A stretch of DNA of 64,000 nt. Origin: DATJGR01 sp963735085. Its GTDB lineage: Bacteria > Pseudomonadota > Gammaproteobacteria > Pseudomonadales > Azotimanducaceae. The DNA lies in NCBI GenBank assembly GCA_963735085.1, contig CAVTJP010000002.1:868001-932000 (forward strand). Direction: 5' to 3'. The translations under genes and the position numbers were made by a program. Under the pieces are notes generated by a model. It worked only from the letters and a program-made list of their open reading frames with translations. It did no database searches and was not told the DNA's origin. Positions 42,407 through 51,890 of this stretch are shown in pieces (position 1 is the stretch's first letter; each line of letters begins with the position of its first letter).

Positions 42407-43882
42407 TCAACTGACCGGATAGTTCGGCGCTTCTTTCGTGATGCTGACGTCGTGCACATGGCTCTCGATCATGCTCGCGTGAGTCACCCGCACGAACTCC
42501 GGCCGGGAGCGCATCGTCTCGATATCCGCCGAACCCGTGTAGCCCATCGCCGCGCGCAACCCGCCCATCAACTGCACCACAATCGGACCCATCGGCCCGC
42601 GATACGCCACGCGACCTTCGATACCCTCCGGCACCAGCTTGCGTCCAACGTCATCACCGGGTGTGTCCTGAAAATAGCGATCGCTCGAGCCGTTCGGCTG
42701 CGTCATCGCGCCCAGCGAGCCCATGCCGCGATAGGACTTATACGTGCGGCCCTGGTACAACTCGACCTCACCGGGCGCCTCGTCGGTGCCGGCCAGTAAA
42801 CTACCGACCATCACGACATTGGCACCGGCCACCAACGCTTTTGCAATGTCGCCCGAATAGCGAATACCGCCGTCAGCGATCACCGGGATGCCGTCGGCTT
42901 CGAGTTCCTCTGCGACCTGCGATACCGCCGTCACCTGCGGCACGCCAATGCCGGAGACGATCCGCGTGGTGCAGATGCTGCCCGGGCCGATGCCCACTTT
43001 TACTGAGTCGACCCCCGCTTCCGCCAGTGCGCGTGCACCGGAGCGGGTTGCGACGTTGCCGCCGATCAGCGACACGTCAGGGAACTTCTGCTTGATCCAA
43101 CTGATGCGGTCGAGTACGCGCTTCGAATGTCCATGTGCGGTATCGACCACCAGCACATCGACACCCGCTTCGATCAGCGCCATCACGCGATCGTCCGTGT
43201 CAGCGCCGGTACCGACGCTGGCGCCGACCCGCAGGCGGCCGTGTTCGTCCTTGCACGCGTTCGGGTACATGCGCGCTTTGTCCATGTCCTTGACGGTGAT
43301 CAGCCCGACCAACTCGAAGCGATCGTTGGTGATCAGCACTTTCTCGATCCGATACCGATGTAACAGCTCACGGATCTCTTCCGTGTCGGCGCCTTCTTTA
43401 GCGGTGACCAGTTTGTCCTTGCCGGTCATCACTTCGGCAATCTTGACGTCCATGCGCGGCTCGAAGCGAACGTCGCGGCTGGTGACGATGCCGACGAGAT
43501 CGCGACCCGACACCACCGGGACGCCGGAAATATTGTGTTCACGCGTCAGGGTGAGTAATTCGCCGACGGTACGGTCCGGCGTGATCGTGATCGGATCGCG
43601 GATGATGCCGCTTTCGAATTTCTTGACGGAACGTACTTCGCGCGCTTGCTGCTCGATCGTCATGTTCTTGTGCACGATACCGATGCCGCCCTCCTGTGCC
43701 ATCGCAACGGCCAGCCGCGACTCGGTCACCGTATCCATTGCGGCGGACATCAGCGGAATGTTCAAAGTGATGGTGCGGGTCAGGCGGGACTTCAGATCGA
43801 CTTCGGAGGGCAGTACGTGGGACAAGGCTGGCAACAGCAAAACGTCGTCAAAGGTGAGCGCGTCGTTTGCAATCCGCAACAT
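42407..43882 (-). CDS. guaB: IMP dehydrogenase
   Basis: NAD-dependent oxidation of IMP to XMP, rate-limiting for guanine nucleotides. 491 aa: TIM barrel interrupted by a tandem CBS domain (about residues 95-205), with the catalytic cysteine in GIGPGSICTTRIVSG and the flap YRGMGSLGAM. Strong SD AGGAGG upstream of the ATG. Promoter at 43916-43944. Confidence 0.99.
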   Translation of the reverse strand: MLRIANDALTFDDVLLLPALSHVLPSEVDLKSRLTRTITLNIPLMSAAMDTVTESRLAVAMAQEGGIGIVHKNMTIEQQAREVRSVKKFESGIIRDPITITPDRTVGELLTLTREHNISGVPVVSGRDLVGIVTSRDVRFEPRMDVKIAEVMTGKDKLVTAKEGADTEEIRELLHRYRIEKVLITNDRFELVGLITVKDMDKARMYPNACKDEHGRLRVGASVGTGADTDDRVMALIEAGVDVLVVDTAHGHSKRVLDRISWIKQKFPDVSLIGGNVATRSGARALAEAGVDSVKVGIGPGSICTTRIVSGIGVPQVTAVSQVAEELEADGIPVIADGGIRYSGDIAKALVAGANVVMVGSLLAGTDEAPGEVELYQGRTYKSYRGMGSLGAMTQPNGSSDRYFQDTPGDDVGRKLVPEGIEGRVAYRGPMGPIVVQLMGGLRAAMGYTGSADIETMRSRPEFVRVTHASMIESHVHDVSITKEAPNYPVS

Positions 43883-43915
43883 GGGCGAGGCCTCCTGTGC
43901 GAAATTAAACGCGCG

Positions 43916-43944
43916 ACTCTACTCGCCGATCAATACGCTGGCAA
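43916..43944 (-). promoter_or_regulatory. Promoter of guaBA
   Basis: Minus strand: -35 TTGCCA (complement of 43939-43944), 17-bp spacer, -10 TAGAGT (complement of 43916-43921), followed by GC-rich CGCGCG, a discriminator compatible with stringent control. It lies 34 bp upstream of the guaB ATG. Confidence 0.7.
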
Positions 43945-44010
43945 CGACTTCTGCTCAATCGGCCCACATCCGGGGCCGGCATCTGTAGCCCGCTTCTGTA
44001 AAATGCACCA

Positions 44011-45393
44011 ATGATCCGCGGCACTCCAGACCGACTCGTGCTCAGTGTCAGCCAACTGGCCGGCGCAGCGCGCTTCACGCTCGAAGAGCGCTTCGCACTG
44101 GTCTGGGTGGAAGGTGAGCTGTCGAATCTGCGCGCGCCCGGCAGCGGGCACTGGTACTTCACGCTGAAGGACGCGAATGCGCAGGTGCGCTGCGCGATGT
44201 TCGTCAATCGCAATCGATCAGTGCGTTTCAAGCCGCGCGATGGTATGCAGGTGATCCTGCGCGGCCGCGTCAGCCTGTATGAAGCGCGCGGCGAATTCCA
44301 GTTGATCGCCGACCATCTGGAAGCATCCGGCGAAGGTGCGCTGCGCGCTGCGTTCGACGCGCTCAAGCGCAAACTCGATGACGAAGGGCTGTTCGCGTCG
44401 GCGCGCAAACGCGAACTGCCCAGCTATCCAGCACATGTCGCGGTGATCAGCTCGCGCAGCGGGGCGGCGTTGCGCGATGTGCTGTCTGTGTTGCGGCGGC
44501 GTTGTCCAACGATACGCGTCACATTGCTCGGCGTTGCGGTACAAGGCAACGATGCCGAGCCGCAGATTCTGAAGGCGTTCGATGTGTTGTCGAGCTGGCC
44601 GGCCGGGCTCGGTGTGCGGCCGGATGCCGCGTTGCTCACCCGTGGCGGCGGGTCACTCGAGGACCTGTGGACGTTCAACCTCGAGACCATAGCGCGTGCA
44701 ATCGCCGCCTGCCCGGTGCCGGTCGTCAGCGCAGTCGGTCATGAAACCGACTTCACGATCAGCGATTACGTCGCGGACCTGCGTGCGCCGACACCATCGG
44801 TCGGCGCCGAGATGATCGCACCCGACATGCGCGACTGGCTGCAGCGCGCGGCGCGATTGACGCGCTCGCTGCACGCGCACTGGCGCCAAACGCTCGCCCA
44901 TCGGCGCCAGGGGTTGGCGCATATCGCGCGCAGGCTGACGCATCCGGGCCGAGCGCTGCAGCAGCGTATGCAGCGGCTCGACGATCTCGAGCGTCAATTG
45001 ACATCTGCCATCGGCGCGCGGCTCGGACGCGCTGCCCACGCGGTAGCGCTGCTCGATACGCGTTTTCGACAATTTTATCCTCAGCGCTCAATCGATGCGT
45101 CGCGCGCCAACCTGCAGCGATTCGAGCAGTCTCTGGTGCGTGCGATGCGGGTTCGGCTCGACGCCGCTCGCGGCACCGTTGCGTCATCGAGTCGCGCGTT
45201 GCATGCAATCAGCCCACTGGCGACACTCGGCCGGGGATTTTCCATCGTCACGAAGCCCGCCCCTGCGTCACAACGTTGGGGAACGCCGATCACCTCGATC
45301 GACGATACCCACGTTGGCGATCAGATCGTCGACCATCTGCAGAACGGGATACTCCGCTGTACTGTAGATGCGATCGAACCCAATGCGAGTTGA
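44011..45393 (+). CDS. xseA: Exodeoxyribonuclease VII large subunit
   Basis: Bidirectional ssDNA exonuclease subunit, partner of XseB. 460 aa: N-terminal OB-fold (WVEGELSNLRAPGSGHWYFTLKDANAQVRCAMF), catalytic domain with VAVISSRSGAALRDVLSVLRRRCP, LLTRGGGSLEDLWTFN and SAVGHETDFTISDYVADLRAPTPS, then a long coiled-coil region. Overlaps the following peptidase gene. Confidence 0.97.
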   Translation: MIRGTPDRLVLSVSQLAGAARFTLEERFALVWVEGELSNLRAPGSGHWYFTLKDANAQVRCAMFVNRNRSVRFKPRDGMQVILRGRVSLYEARGEFQLIADHLEASGEGALRAAFDALKRKLDDEGLFASARKRELPSYPAHVAVISSRSGAALRDVLSVLRRRCPTIRVTLLGVAVQGNDAEPQILKAFDVLSSWPAGLGVRPDAALLTRGGGSLEDLWTFNLETIARAIAACPVPVVSAVGHETDFTISDYVADLRAPTPSVGAEMIAPDMRDWLQRAARLTRSLHAHWRQTLAHRRQGLAHIARRLTHPGRALQQRMQRLDDLERQLTSAIGARLGRAAHAVALLDTRFRQFYPQRSIDASRANLQRFEQSLVRAMRVRLDAARGTVASSSRALHAISPLATLGRGFSIVTKPAPASQRWGTPITSIDDTHVGDQIVDHLQNGILRCTVDAIEPNAS

Positions 45394-46207
45394 CGGCGCC
45401 CTGCTCGCGGCGCTGTTCGCGACCTTGAGCGCGACGTTTGCCTTGCCGCTGCACGCAGCCGTCCCCGGCGGCATCGAGATCGTCAACTTGCCTCACGACA
45501 CACAGCGCGCTACATACGAAGGTCGGCCGGTGTTGATCGTGCGACGGCCGCAGCCCATCGCGATCGTCGGCATCGCCCTCGATGCGCGCGTGGGCAAACA
45601 AGAGCTGATCGTCTACTCGAGCGCGCAATCGACGAGCGCGACCCGAACCGAGCTTCCGTTCCAGGTTACGAAGAAATCCTATCCGGTGCAGCGACTGACC
45701 CTGGCCGACGACAAGATGGTCAACCCGCCAGCCGATGATCTGAAGCGTATCGACCGCGAACTCAACCTGATGACCGCCCAATACGACAGCTTCTCGCCGC
45801 TCGCGGCGACGCCGTTTCCGATGATGCTGCCGGCGCACGGACCGGTGAGTTCCAACTTCGGCCTGCGACGCATTCTGAACGGCCAGCCGCGCAGCCCGCA
45901 CGCCGGACTCGATATCGCCGCGCCAAAAGGCGCGCCGGTATTTGCGCCGGCCCCCGGCAGAATCTCGTTGACCGGATCGTTCTATTTCAACGGCAACGCG
46001 ATCTTCATCGACCACGGCGAAGGCTTGATCTCAATGGTGTGTCATCTGTCCGAGATCGACGTACACGACGGCGACGTCGTCACGAAGGGTCAGCAGATCG
46101 GCCGCGTCGGTTCAACCGGCCGCGCCACCGGACCGCACCTGCATTGGTCCGTTAGTTTGAATGGGAATAGGGTGAATCCGGCGGCAGTGCTGGCGCTGTT
46201 CAAATGA
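45368..46207 (+). CDS. M23-family peptidase (LytM domain), exported
   Basis: 279 aa with an N-terminal signal peptide ending near Ala30 (FALPLHA). The LytM zinc site is complete: His178 and Asp182 (HAGLD), His226 (VCHLS), and His257-x-His259 (GPHLHW). It should be a periplasmic peptidoglycan endopeptidase or an amidase activator. ATG at 45368 overlaps xseA by 26 bp; a second ATG at 45383 overlaps by 11 bp and is equally possible. Confidence 0.9.
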   Translation: MRSNPMRVDGALLAALFATLSATFALPLHAAVPGGIEIVNLPHDTQRATYEGRPVLIVRRPQPIAIVGIALDARVGKQELIVYSSAQSTSATRTELPFQVTKKSYPVQRLTLADDKMVNPPADDLKRIDRELNLMTAQYDSFSPLAATPFPMMLPAHGPVSSNFGLRRILNGQPRSPHAGLDIAAPKGAPVFAPAPGRISLTGSFYFNGNAIFIDHGEGLISMVCHLSEIDVHDGDVVTKGQQIGRVGSTGRATGPHLHWSVSLNGNRVNPAAVLALFK

Positions 46208-46226
46208 CTACTCAGCGCGGCGTGGC

Positions 46227-46342
46227 CGTGATGGGGGCGGATCTGCTATCCGTCAGACACGCAGTAAGTCCCGTCCCTGGAGCTCGTCAGCGCCATCCCT
46301 GGCGCCGACGGTCTGTCGCATAGCAGATCCGCCCCCATCACG
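46227..46342. repeat. Long palindromic intergenic element (116 bp)
   Basis: Perfect 23-bp arms at 46227-46249 and 46320-46342 continue inward with mostly paired bases (46251-46258 with 46311-46318), and the centre forms GCGCCA-TCCC-TGGCGC (46290-46305) flanked by CGTC/GACG. The whole element can fold into one long hairpin. It lies between the convergent peptidase and der genes and has no open frame of its own. Probably a dispersed palindrome or MITE-like unit. Confidence 0.8.
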
Positions 46343-46427
46343 ACTCGAGCGACACGCTTCGTTGGCAACAAAAGAGGCAGAGCGACTCTTACCCTCCGAC
46401 GGAACACGTCAGTTCTATCTTCCGCAA

Positions 46428-47828
46428 TCACTTCTTCACATGACGCATCAGTCTTTTGCGCCGCATCTGCTGGCGTGGCGTCAGTTCGTTGCGCTTTCCG
46501 GCATACGGGTTGGTGCCGGTCTTGTAGACGATGCGAACCGGCATGCCGACCAGGTTCAGCGCAGCACGGAAACGGTTCTCGAGATAGCGCGTATAGCTGT
46601 CGGGGACCGCGTGCGTTTGATTGCCATGAACGACGATCGTCGGAGGGTGTCCCGCAGCCTTGTGCGCGAAGCGCAGTTTGATGCGCCGCCCGCGCACCGT
46701 CGGCGGCTGGTGCGCCTCTACGGCCTCGGTCAGCACGCGTGCGAGGAACGCAGTCGACACCTCGAAATGCCCTGTTTCATATACGCGTCGCGTCTCTTCG
46801 AGCAACCCGCGTACACCGGTGCCATGCAGTGCAGAGATGCGATGCACCGGCGCCCACGGCGCAAACTTGAGGCGTCTGTCGAGTTCGGTCTTCACGTGGT
46901 CGCGCTGATCAGGATGCAAGCCGTCCCATTTGTTGACCGCGAGCACCACACCGGCACCGCGTTCGATCGCGTAGCCGAGCAGATGCAGATCCTGTTCGAC
47001 AAGCCCTTCACTCGCATCGATGACGATAACCGCGACATCCGCGGAATCGATCGCTGCGAGCGCTTTGACGATCGAGAACTTTTCCACCGTATCGTCGACC
47101 TTGCCTTTGCGACGCACGCCGGCCGTATCGATCAATGTGAATCGACCGACGTCGTGATCGAACGGAATCTCGATTGCGTCGCGGGTCGTGCCGGGTGCAT
47201 CGAACACAACCTGGCGGTCTTCGCCGAGCCAGCGGTTGATCAACGTCGACTTGCCGACATTGGGCCGCCCGATTACCGCAACACGCATGCGCGAATCGGC
47301 TACCTCGTCAGACCCGTCGCCCGAAACGGATTCGACGGTGGGCGGCAGTTCGGACAGCAGCGCGTCCTGCAGTGAACCCATACCGCGACCATGCGCCGCA
47401 GAGATCTCGATTTGTGGTGTGAAGCCCAGCCTGGCGAACTCTGCATCGGCGGTCGCAACTGTCGCGCCGTCGATCTTATTGACGACGAGCAACACCTTGC
47501 GATCGTGCTTGCGTAACTGCTGCGCAATGTCGATGTCGGTCGGCGTCAGTCCGGCGCGCGCATCAACCAGGAAAAGCACCAGATCGGCCTCGTCAATGGC
47601 AACCGATGCCTGCTTCGCCATCAGCGAACCAACGGCCGTCGCATCGAACAGGCCGCCGGTATCGATCAGCGTACATTGGAGATCGCCGAAATCAGCCACC
47701 CCATAGCGCCGATCGCGCGTCAGCCCAGCCACGTCAGCAACCAATGCGTCGCGACGCCGCGTCAATCGATTGAACAATGTCGATTTACCGACGTTCGGCC
47801 GGCCGACGAGTGCGATCACACTCTGCAT
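46428..47828 (-). CDS. der: Ribosome biogenesis GTPase Der (EngA)
   Basis: 50S assembly GTPase of 466 aa with two tandem G domains: GRPNVGKSTLFNRL and GRPNVGKSTLINRW P-loops, DTGGLFD and DTAGVRRKGK G3 regions, NKIDG and NKWDG G4 motifs, and a C-terminal KH-like domain (RIKLRFAHKAAGHPPTIVVHGNQ). Last gene of the hisS-yfgM-bamB-der run, 12 bp after bamB. Confidence 0.98.
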   Translation of the reverse strand: MQSVIALVGRPNVGKSTLFNRLTRRRDALVADVAGLTRDRRYGVADFGDLQCTLIDTGGLFDATAVGSLMAKQASVAIDEADLVLFLVDARAGLTPTDIDIAQQLRKHDRKVLLVVNKIDGATVATADAEFARLGFTPQIEISAAHGRGMGSLQDALLSELPPTVESVSGDGSDEVADSRMRVAVIGRPNVGKSTLINRWLGEDRQVVFDAPGTTRDAIEIPFDHDVGRFTLIDTAGVRRKGKVDDTVEKFSIVKALAAIDSADVAVIVIDASEGLVEQDLHLLGYAIERGAGVVLAVNKWDGLHPDQRDHVKTELDRRLKFAPWAPVHRISALHGTGVRGLLEETRRVYETGHFEVSTAFLARVLTEAVEAHQPPTVRGRRIKLRFAHKAAGHPPTIVVHGNQTHAVPDSYTRYLENRFRAALNLVGMPVRIVYKTGTNPYAGKRNELTPRQQMRRKRLMRHVKK

Positions 47829-47840
47829 GAAACTGCTCGC

Positions 47841-49094
47841 CTATTTGGTCTTCTTAGGCTTTTCTTTGATGGGATCAATCTCCAGCCCGACGAGCTTGCC
47901 CCCGTCGCCGATGCAGTAGACGATGCCGTCCGCCACGATCGGACGCGAACGAATACCGTCGCCGTCGATCTTGCGCCGTCCCACGAGATGGCCGTCCGCC
48001 TGTGCGAGCACGTGCAGAAACCCGTCCGAATCGCCCACCACGAGATATGCACCGACCGTGGCAACCGCCGTGAGGTCACGCTTGAACAGGGCCTTTTGTT
48101 CCCACGCGACACTCGACGTGCGCTCGTCGATTGCGGTGATCACGCTCTTGTCGTCGACCACGTAGACGTTGCCGTAGCCGACTGCGAGATCGACGTACGT
48201 CGATGTCGGCCGCTCCCACAGGATCGTGCCGTCGGTCGGCCGCATCGCCACGACGTGTCCCTGATAACTGGCCGCATATATTGCGTTCGGGGTGATCAAT
48301 GGACCGCCGTCGACATCGACGATGCGCTCCAGCTCGGAGCGGCCTTGCGGCAGCATCACGCGCTGTTCCCAGATCGGCTCGCCGGTGGTTGCGTGAAATG
48401 CCCCGACTTTACCGTTGGAGAAACCGGTCATGACGACGTCGGAGTCGTACGTCGGCGATCCGGTGCCACGCAATGTCAGGATCGGCACCTGGGTATCGAA
48501 CGTCCACCGCCGCGACCCATCCTTCGCGTCGAGCGCCACCAGGCGCCCGTCGGACGTCTCGACAAATATCAGGCCCTCTCCAGTTGCCGGCACCGAGAGC
48601 ACTTCGCTGGAAACGCGCGCGCGCCACTTCTCGGAGCCGTCAGCAGCCGACAGCGCGATGACTTCCGCGCGGGTCGTTCCGATCAATACCAGACCTTCGC
48701 CGGCGCCAACTCCTCCGGCGACGAAACTCTCCCCTTTCGACGCAAACGGGTTCAGGAACGAAAAGAAGCTCTTCTTTTGTGGATCAATGCGATGGCGCCA
48801 CAGCCTTTTGCCCTTGAAACGCTCGCGCGCTTCGACATACCCATACGCGTCCGCGGCGAATACCCGATCGGCGAGCACGCCGGGCGGCAGGCGCACATAT
48901 TGATTGCCCATGCCCTCGCCGATCGAACCGCCCCAGAGCCGCTTGATCTTTACTTCGGCCTTGTAGTGCGTCAGCTCTGCGGGTGCGTCCGGATCAACCT
49001 TCTTGTCGACCCACGGCAACCACGAAAACCAGCTGCAGCCGGCGCTGAGCAGCGTGATACCGACAAGTGCCGCCAGGTTACGATGCAGGCGCAT
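47841..49094 (-). CDS. bamB: Outer-membrane assembly lipoprotein BamB
   Basis: PQQ-type beta-propeller lipoprotein of the BAM complex, 417 aa. Lipobox LLSAGC puts the lipidated Cys at residue 20. Repeating propeller blades are visible, such as GTTRAEVIALSAADGSEKWRARVS, DGRLVALDAKDGSRRWTFDTQ and GHVVAMRPTDGTILWERPT. Its start overlaps the yfgM end by 17 bp. Confidence 0.96.
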   Translation of the reverse strand: MRLHRNLAALVGITLLSAGCSWFSWLPWVDKKVDPDAPAELTHYKAEVKIKRLWGGSIGEGMGNQYVRLPPGVLADRVFAADAYGYVEARERFKGKRLWRHRIDPQKKSFFSFLNPFASKGESFVAGGVGAGEGLVLIGTTRAEVIALSAADGSEKWRARVSSEVLSVPATGEGLIFVETSDGRLVALDAKDGSRRWTFDTQVPILTLRGTGSPTYDSDVVMTGFSNGKVGAFHATTGEPIWEQRVMLPQGRSELERIVDVDGGPLITPNAIYAASYQGHVVAMRPTDGTILWERPTSTYVDLAVGYGNVYVVDDKSVITAIDERTSSVAWEQKALFKRDLTAVATVGAYLVVGDSDGFLHVLAQADGHLVGRRKIDGDGIRSRPIVADGIVYCIGDGGKLVGLEIDPIKEKPKKTK

Positions 49095-49725
49095 GAGGCT
49101 TGGTCAAATCGACGATCTTCATGTCCAGAACCGGGTTTACATCGGCTGGATCGGCCGCTGCCTTCGCGGCGCGATACGCTTCGAGCGCCGCACCGCGCTT
49201 GTGCTCGCCGAGCAGAATGTCGCCCTTCACCTCTGCGGCATACGACCGGAAGCCGGCGTCCGTGACGCTACTCAGCGTTTCCATCGCCGCATCGACACTA
49301 CCGGTCTGGGCTTGAAGACGCGCAAGCCGCAGGCGCGCGATGTCACGCAAACGGCCGTCCTTGGCAGCCTCGATCGCCGTGTTGAGGAATTCGATGGCCT
49401 GCTTCGGATGCTTTGCATTCGCGGCGTCATGAGCACGATAGAACAGCGTGAAGATGCGATAGCTCGAACGACTGAAGTCGTTGTCGAGCGTCGCCAACGA
49501 TTCAGCGATTTTTGCCGGCAGCGCATCGCTCTGGCGAGCCTCCAGGTAACGCTGGTAGACCGCTGAAGCCGCTTCCTGCTGCTTCAGCGTGTAGTCGGTG
49601 TACCAGCGCCAGCCAACCACACCGGCGATCACGACCACGAGGCCTACCACCAACAAGGTGCCATTTTCCTGCCACCACTGGCGCAGCATCTGCACCCGAT
49701 CATCGTCATTCATGTAATCCGACAC
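49078..49725 (-). CDS. yfgM: YfgM-like TPR membrane protein (ancillary SecYEG chaperone)
   Basis: 215 aa: short cytoplasmic N-terminus (DDDRVQMLRQWWQENG), one membrane span (TLLVVGLVVVIAGVVGWRWY, about residues 23-42) and a periplasmic TPR-like domain. E. coli YfgM is a SecYEG-associated chaperone partner of PpiD. The start may be ATG 49725 or the Met four codons later (MNDDDR). Gene order hisS-yfgM-bamB-der supports the call. Confidence 0.92.
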   Translation of the reverse strand: MSDYMNDDDRVQMLRQWWQENGTLLVVGLVVVIAGVVGWRWYTDYTLKQQEAASAVYQRYLEARQSDALPAKIAESLATLDNDFSRSSYRIFTLFYRAHDAANAKHPKQAIEFLNTAIEAAKDGRLRDIARLRLARLQAQTGSVDAAMETLSSVTDAGFRSYAAEVKGDILLGEHKRGAALEAYRAAKAAADPADVNPVLDMKIVDLTKPHAPAS

Positions 49726-49728
49726 GCG

Positions 49729-51012
49729 TTACCGTCCTCCGTCCGTCGTTGCGTCGAACCAGGCGGTCAACCGCTCGATCAACGCAGGCAGTGACAGCCG
49801 CTGCTGCGGCGTGTCGATGCGCAACCATTTCAATGTGATCTCGTCATTGGCCACTTCGTCCTCACCTACGATCAAGGCCCAATGCGCCCCGCTCGCGTCG
49901 GCGCGCCTCATCTGATTCTTGAGTTTCCCTCCGCCGGCATTCACTCGCAGGCGTAACCCCGGCAACGTCTCACGCAGACGTTGACACGTCACCATCGCCC
50001 ACGTGGTATGCGCTTCGTCGAGTATCACGCAGTACCCGTCAACTGGTTCTGCGCGCACATCCTGCGCCAACGCCTCGTGCAACAACACCAGCCGATCGAC
50101 ACCGATTGCAAACCCCGCAGCGGGCGTCGTCCGACCGCCGAGTTGTTCAACGAGGCCATCGTAGCGACCGCCGGCACACACCGTGCCTTGCGAACCGAGC
50201 GCGTCGGTGATCCATTCGAACACGGTATGCGTGTAGTAATCGAGCCCGCGTACCAGGCGCGGATTCACGACATAACCGATCTGCAACGCATCGAGCATGC
50301 GTCGCAAGGCATCGAAGTGCGCCTTCGATTCGGCGTCCAGGTAATCCGCAAGCATGGGCGCACCTTGCAGAATGGATTGTGTGGCGGCGCTTTTGCTGTC
50401 GAGAATCCGCAGCGGGTTGCGTTCGAGGCGGCGCTGACTATCGACATCGAGCTCATCGCGGCGAGGCGTCAGATATGCGACGAGCGCATCGCGATGAGCG
50501 CGCCGCGCGGCTGCCGAACCGAGCGTGTTCAACTCCAGCCGCAGTTCACGCGAAACGCCGAGCGCGCGGAACAATGCCGCTGTCATTTGAATGAGTTCCG
50601 CATCGACATCGGGACCCGCGACGCCGAACACTTCCGCGCCAATCTGCTCGAACTGACGATAGCGACCTTTTTGCGGGCGCTCGTAGCGGAACATCGGGCC
50701 GCGATACCACAATCGCTGTGTCTGATTGAAGATCAATCCATGCTGCAGGCACGCCCTGACGCAGCTCGCCGTGCCTTCCGGGCGCAGCGATAACTGCTCG
50801 CCATCCCGGTCGAGCAGGTTGTACATCTCCTTCTCGACTGCATCGGTCGACTCGCCAAGACCGCGACTGAACAAATCTGTCGATTCGAGCAGCGGCAGCC
50901 GAATTTCCTCATAGCCGAACGACTCGAGCGCGCCGATCGCCGCGCTTTCGACCCGTCGCCAGCGACGCGTTTCAGCAGGTAGCACGTCGCGCATGCCGCG
51001 AATGGATTGCAT
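49729..51012 (-). CDS. hisS: Histidyl-tRNA synthetase
   Basis: Class II synthetase of 427 aa. MQSIRGMRDVLPAETRRW at the N-terminus, motif 2 region (RYERPQKGRYRQFEQIGAEVFG), histidine signatures GLDYYTHTVFEW and GGRYDGLVEQLGG, and a C-terminal anticodon-binding domain. In E. coli ispG precedes hisS; here rodZ is directly upstream. Confidence 0.98.
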   Translation of the reverse strand: MQSIRGMRDVLPAETRRWRRVESAAIGALESFGYEEIRLPLLESTDLFSRGLGESTDAVEKEMYNLLDRDGEQLSLRPEGTASCVRACLQHGLIFNQTQRLWYRGPMFRYERPQKGRYRQFEQIGAEVFGVAGPDVDAELIQMTAALFRALGVSRELRLELNTLGSAAARRAHRDALVAYLTPRRDELDVDSQRRLERNPLRILDSKSAATQSILQGAPMLADYLDAESKAHFDALRRMLDALQIGYVVNPRLVRGLDYYTHTVFEWITDALGSQGTVCAGGRYDGLVEQLGGRTTPAAGFAIGVDRLVLLHEALAQDVRAEPVDGYCVILDEAHTTWAMVTCQRLRETLPGLRLRVNAGGGKLKNQMRRADASGAHWALIVGEDEVANDEITLKWLRIDTPQQRLSLPALIERLTAWFDATTDGGR

Positions 51013-51026
51013 GATCGTAAGCGTCC

Positions 51027-51890
51027 CTACTGCCCGAGCACCAACGTCGCGACCTTGTTGCGCGTATGCGGCGACAGCACAATCTGTTCACCGTTGTATG
51101 CCAACGTCACTGCTGGCGCGTTGCCGAGCAGGATGTGAAACGGCCGATGGCCGACCAGATTGAGCGTGTCCTTCGCCTGACTGAGTGCGCTGTACAGGCT
51201 GTTGCCGTCGGCGTCTTTGATTTCCACCCAGCAGTCCTCAGTAAACGTGAACTGCAACCGGTCGTCGCCGTCACGCGTGATGCGCCGAATGCCCGGCGCG
51301 TCGTGCGGCGGGTGTGGGGCCTCCGCGGGAGTGCTAGTGGGGGGCGTCGTCGCCACAACCGAACTCACATTCGGTATCACCGCCTTACCCTGTTCCTTCG
51401 CGAGTTGCGTTGCCGGTGTCGCCTTCGGTCGTGGTGCAACCATCGATGGTGCTACCGCCTCGGCCGCCACCGCCGCATCTCGCGGCGCCGGCCAGACCAT
51501 CCACAACACGATCAATGCGGCGCAGATCACCCCGGCGACAGCGCTGGTCAACACGGCCCCGGGGTGTCTTTGTGCGAGATCCGCAACCCCCAATCCGTGC
51601 CGGGTACGAATCGGTGACACATCCGACGCTGCACAAACGTCACCACGCTCAATTGCCGCTTCGAACGCGGTAGCCACTTCGTTTGCGTCGATCTCCAACA
51701 GTTTCGCATAGGCGCGCAGATAACCGCGCGTAAACGCGGGTCCAGGGAGCCGCGCCCAATTCTCAGATTCGATATCGTCAACGACGCGTACCGTCAGATT
51801 CAGCGAGTCCGCCACGTCGCGACAGGTCAGGCCGAGCGCCTCCCGTTGGCTGCGTACGATCGCGCCTGGCCCGGCGGACGCGTCGCTCAC
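51027..51890 (-). CDS. rodZ: RodZ-like helix-turn-helix membrane protein
   Basis: 287 aa. Cytoplasmic Xre-type HTH domain (residues 10-75: LGLTCRDVADSLNLTVRVVDDIESENWARLPGPAFTRGYLRAYAKLL, where RodZ binds MreB), a membrane span at about 113-133, a Pro/Thr/Ala-rich linker and a periplasmic DUF4115 domain (LQFTFTEDCWVEIKDADGNSLYSALSQ). Cell-shape role inferred from family. Overlaps pilF by 4 bp. Confidence 0.94.
   Translation of the reverse strand: MSDASAGPGAIVRSQREALGLTCRDVADSLNLTVRVVDDIESENWARLPGPAFTRGYLRAYAKLLEIDANEVATAFEAAIERGDVCAASDVSPIRTRHGLGVADLAQRHPGAVLTSAVAGVICAALIVLWMVWPAPRDAAVAAEAVAPSMVAPRPKATPATQLAKEQGKAVIPNVSSVVATTPPTSTPAEAPHPPHDAPGIRRITRDGDDRLQFTFTEDCWVEIKDADGNSLYSALSQAKDTLNLVGHRPFHILLGNAPAVTLAYNGEQIVLSPHTRNKVATLVLGQ

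Noticed and set aside
41423..42799. 458-codon antisense frame over guaA/guaB
   Set aside because: Shadow of two unmistakable genes; no ribosome binding site or family resemblance.
46227..46342. Integron attC site
   Set aside because: No integrase, attI or cassette array, and the arms are too perfect and lack the usual attC core boxes.
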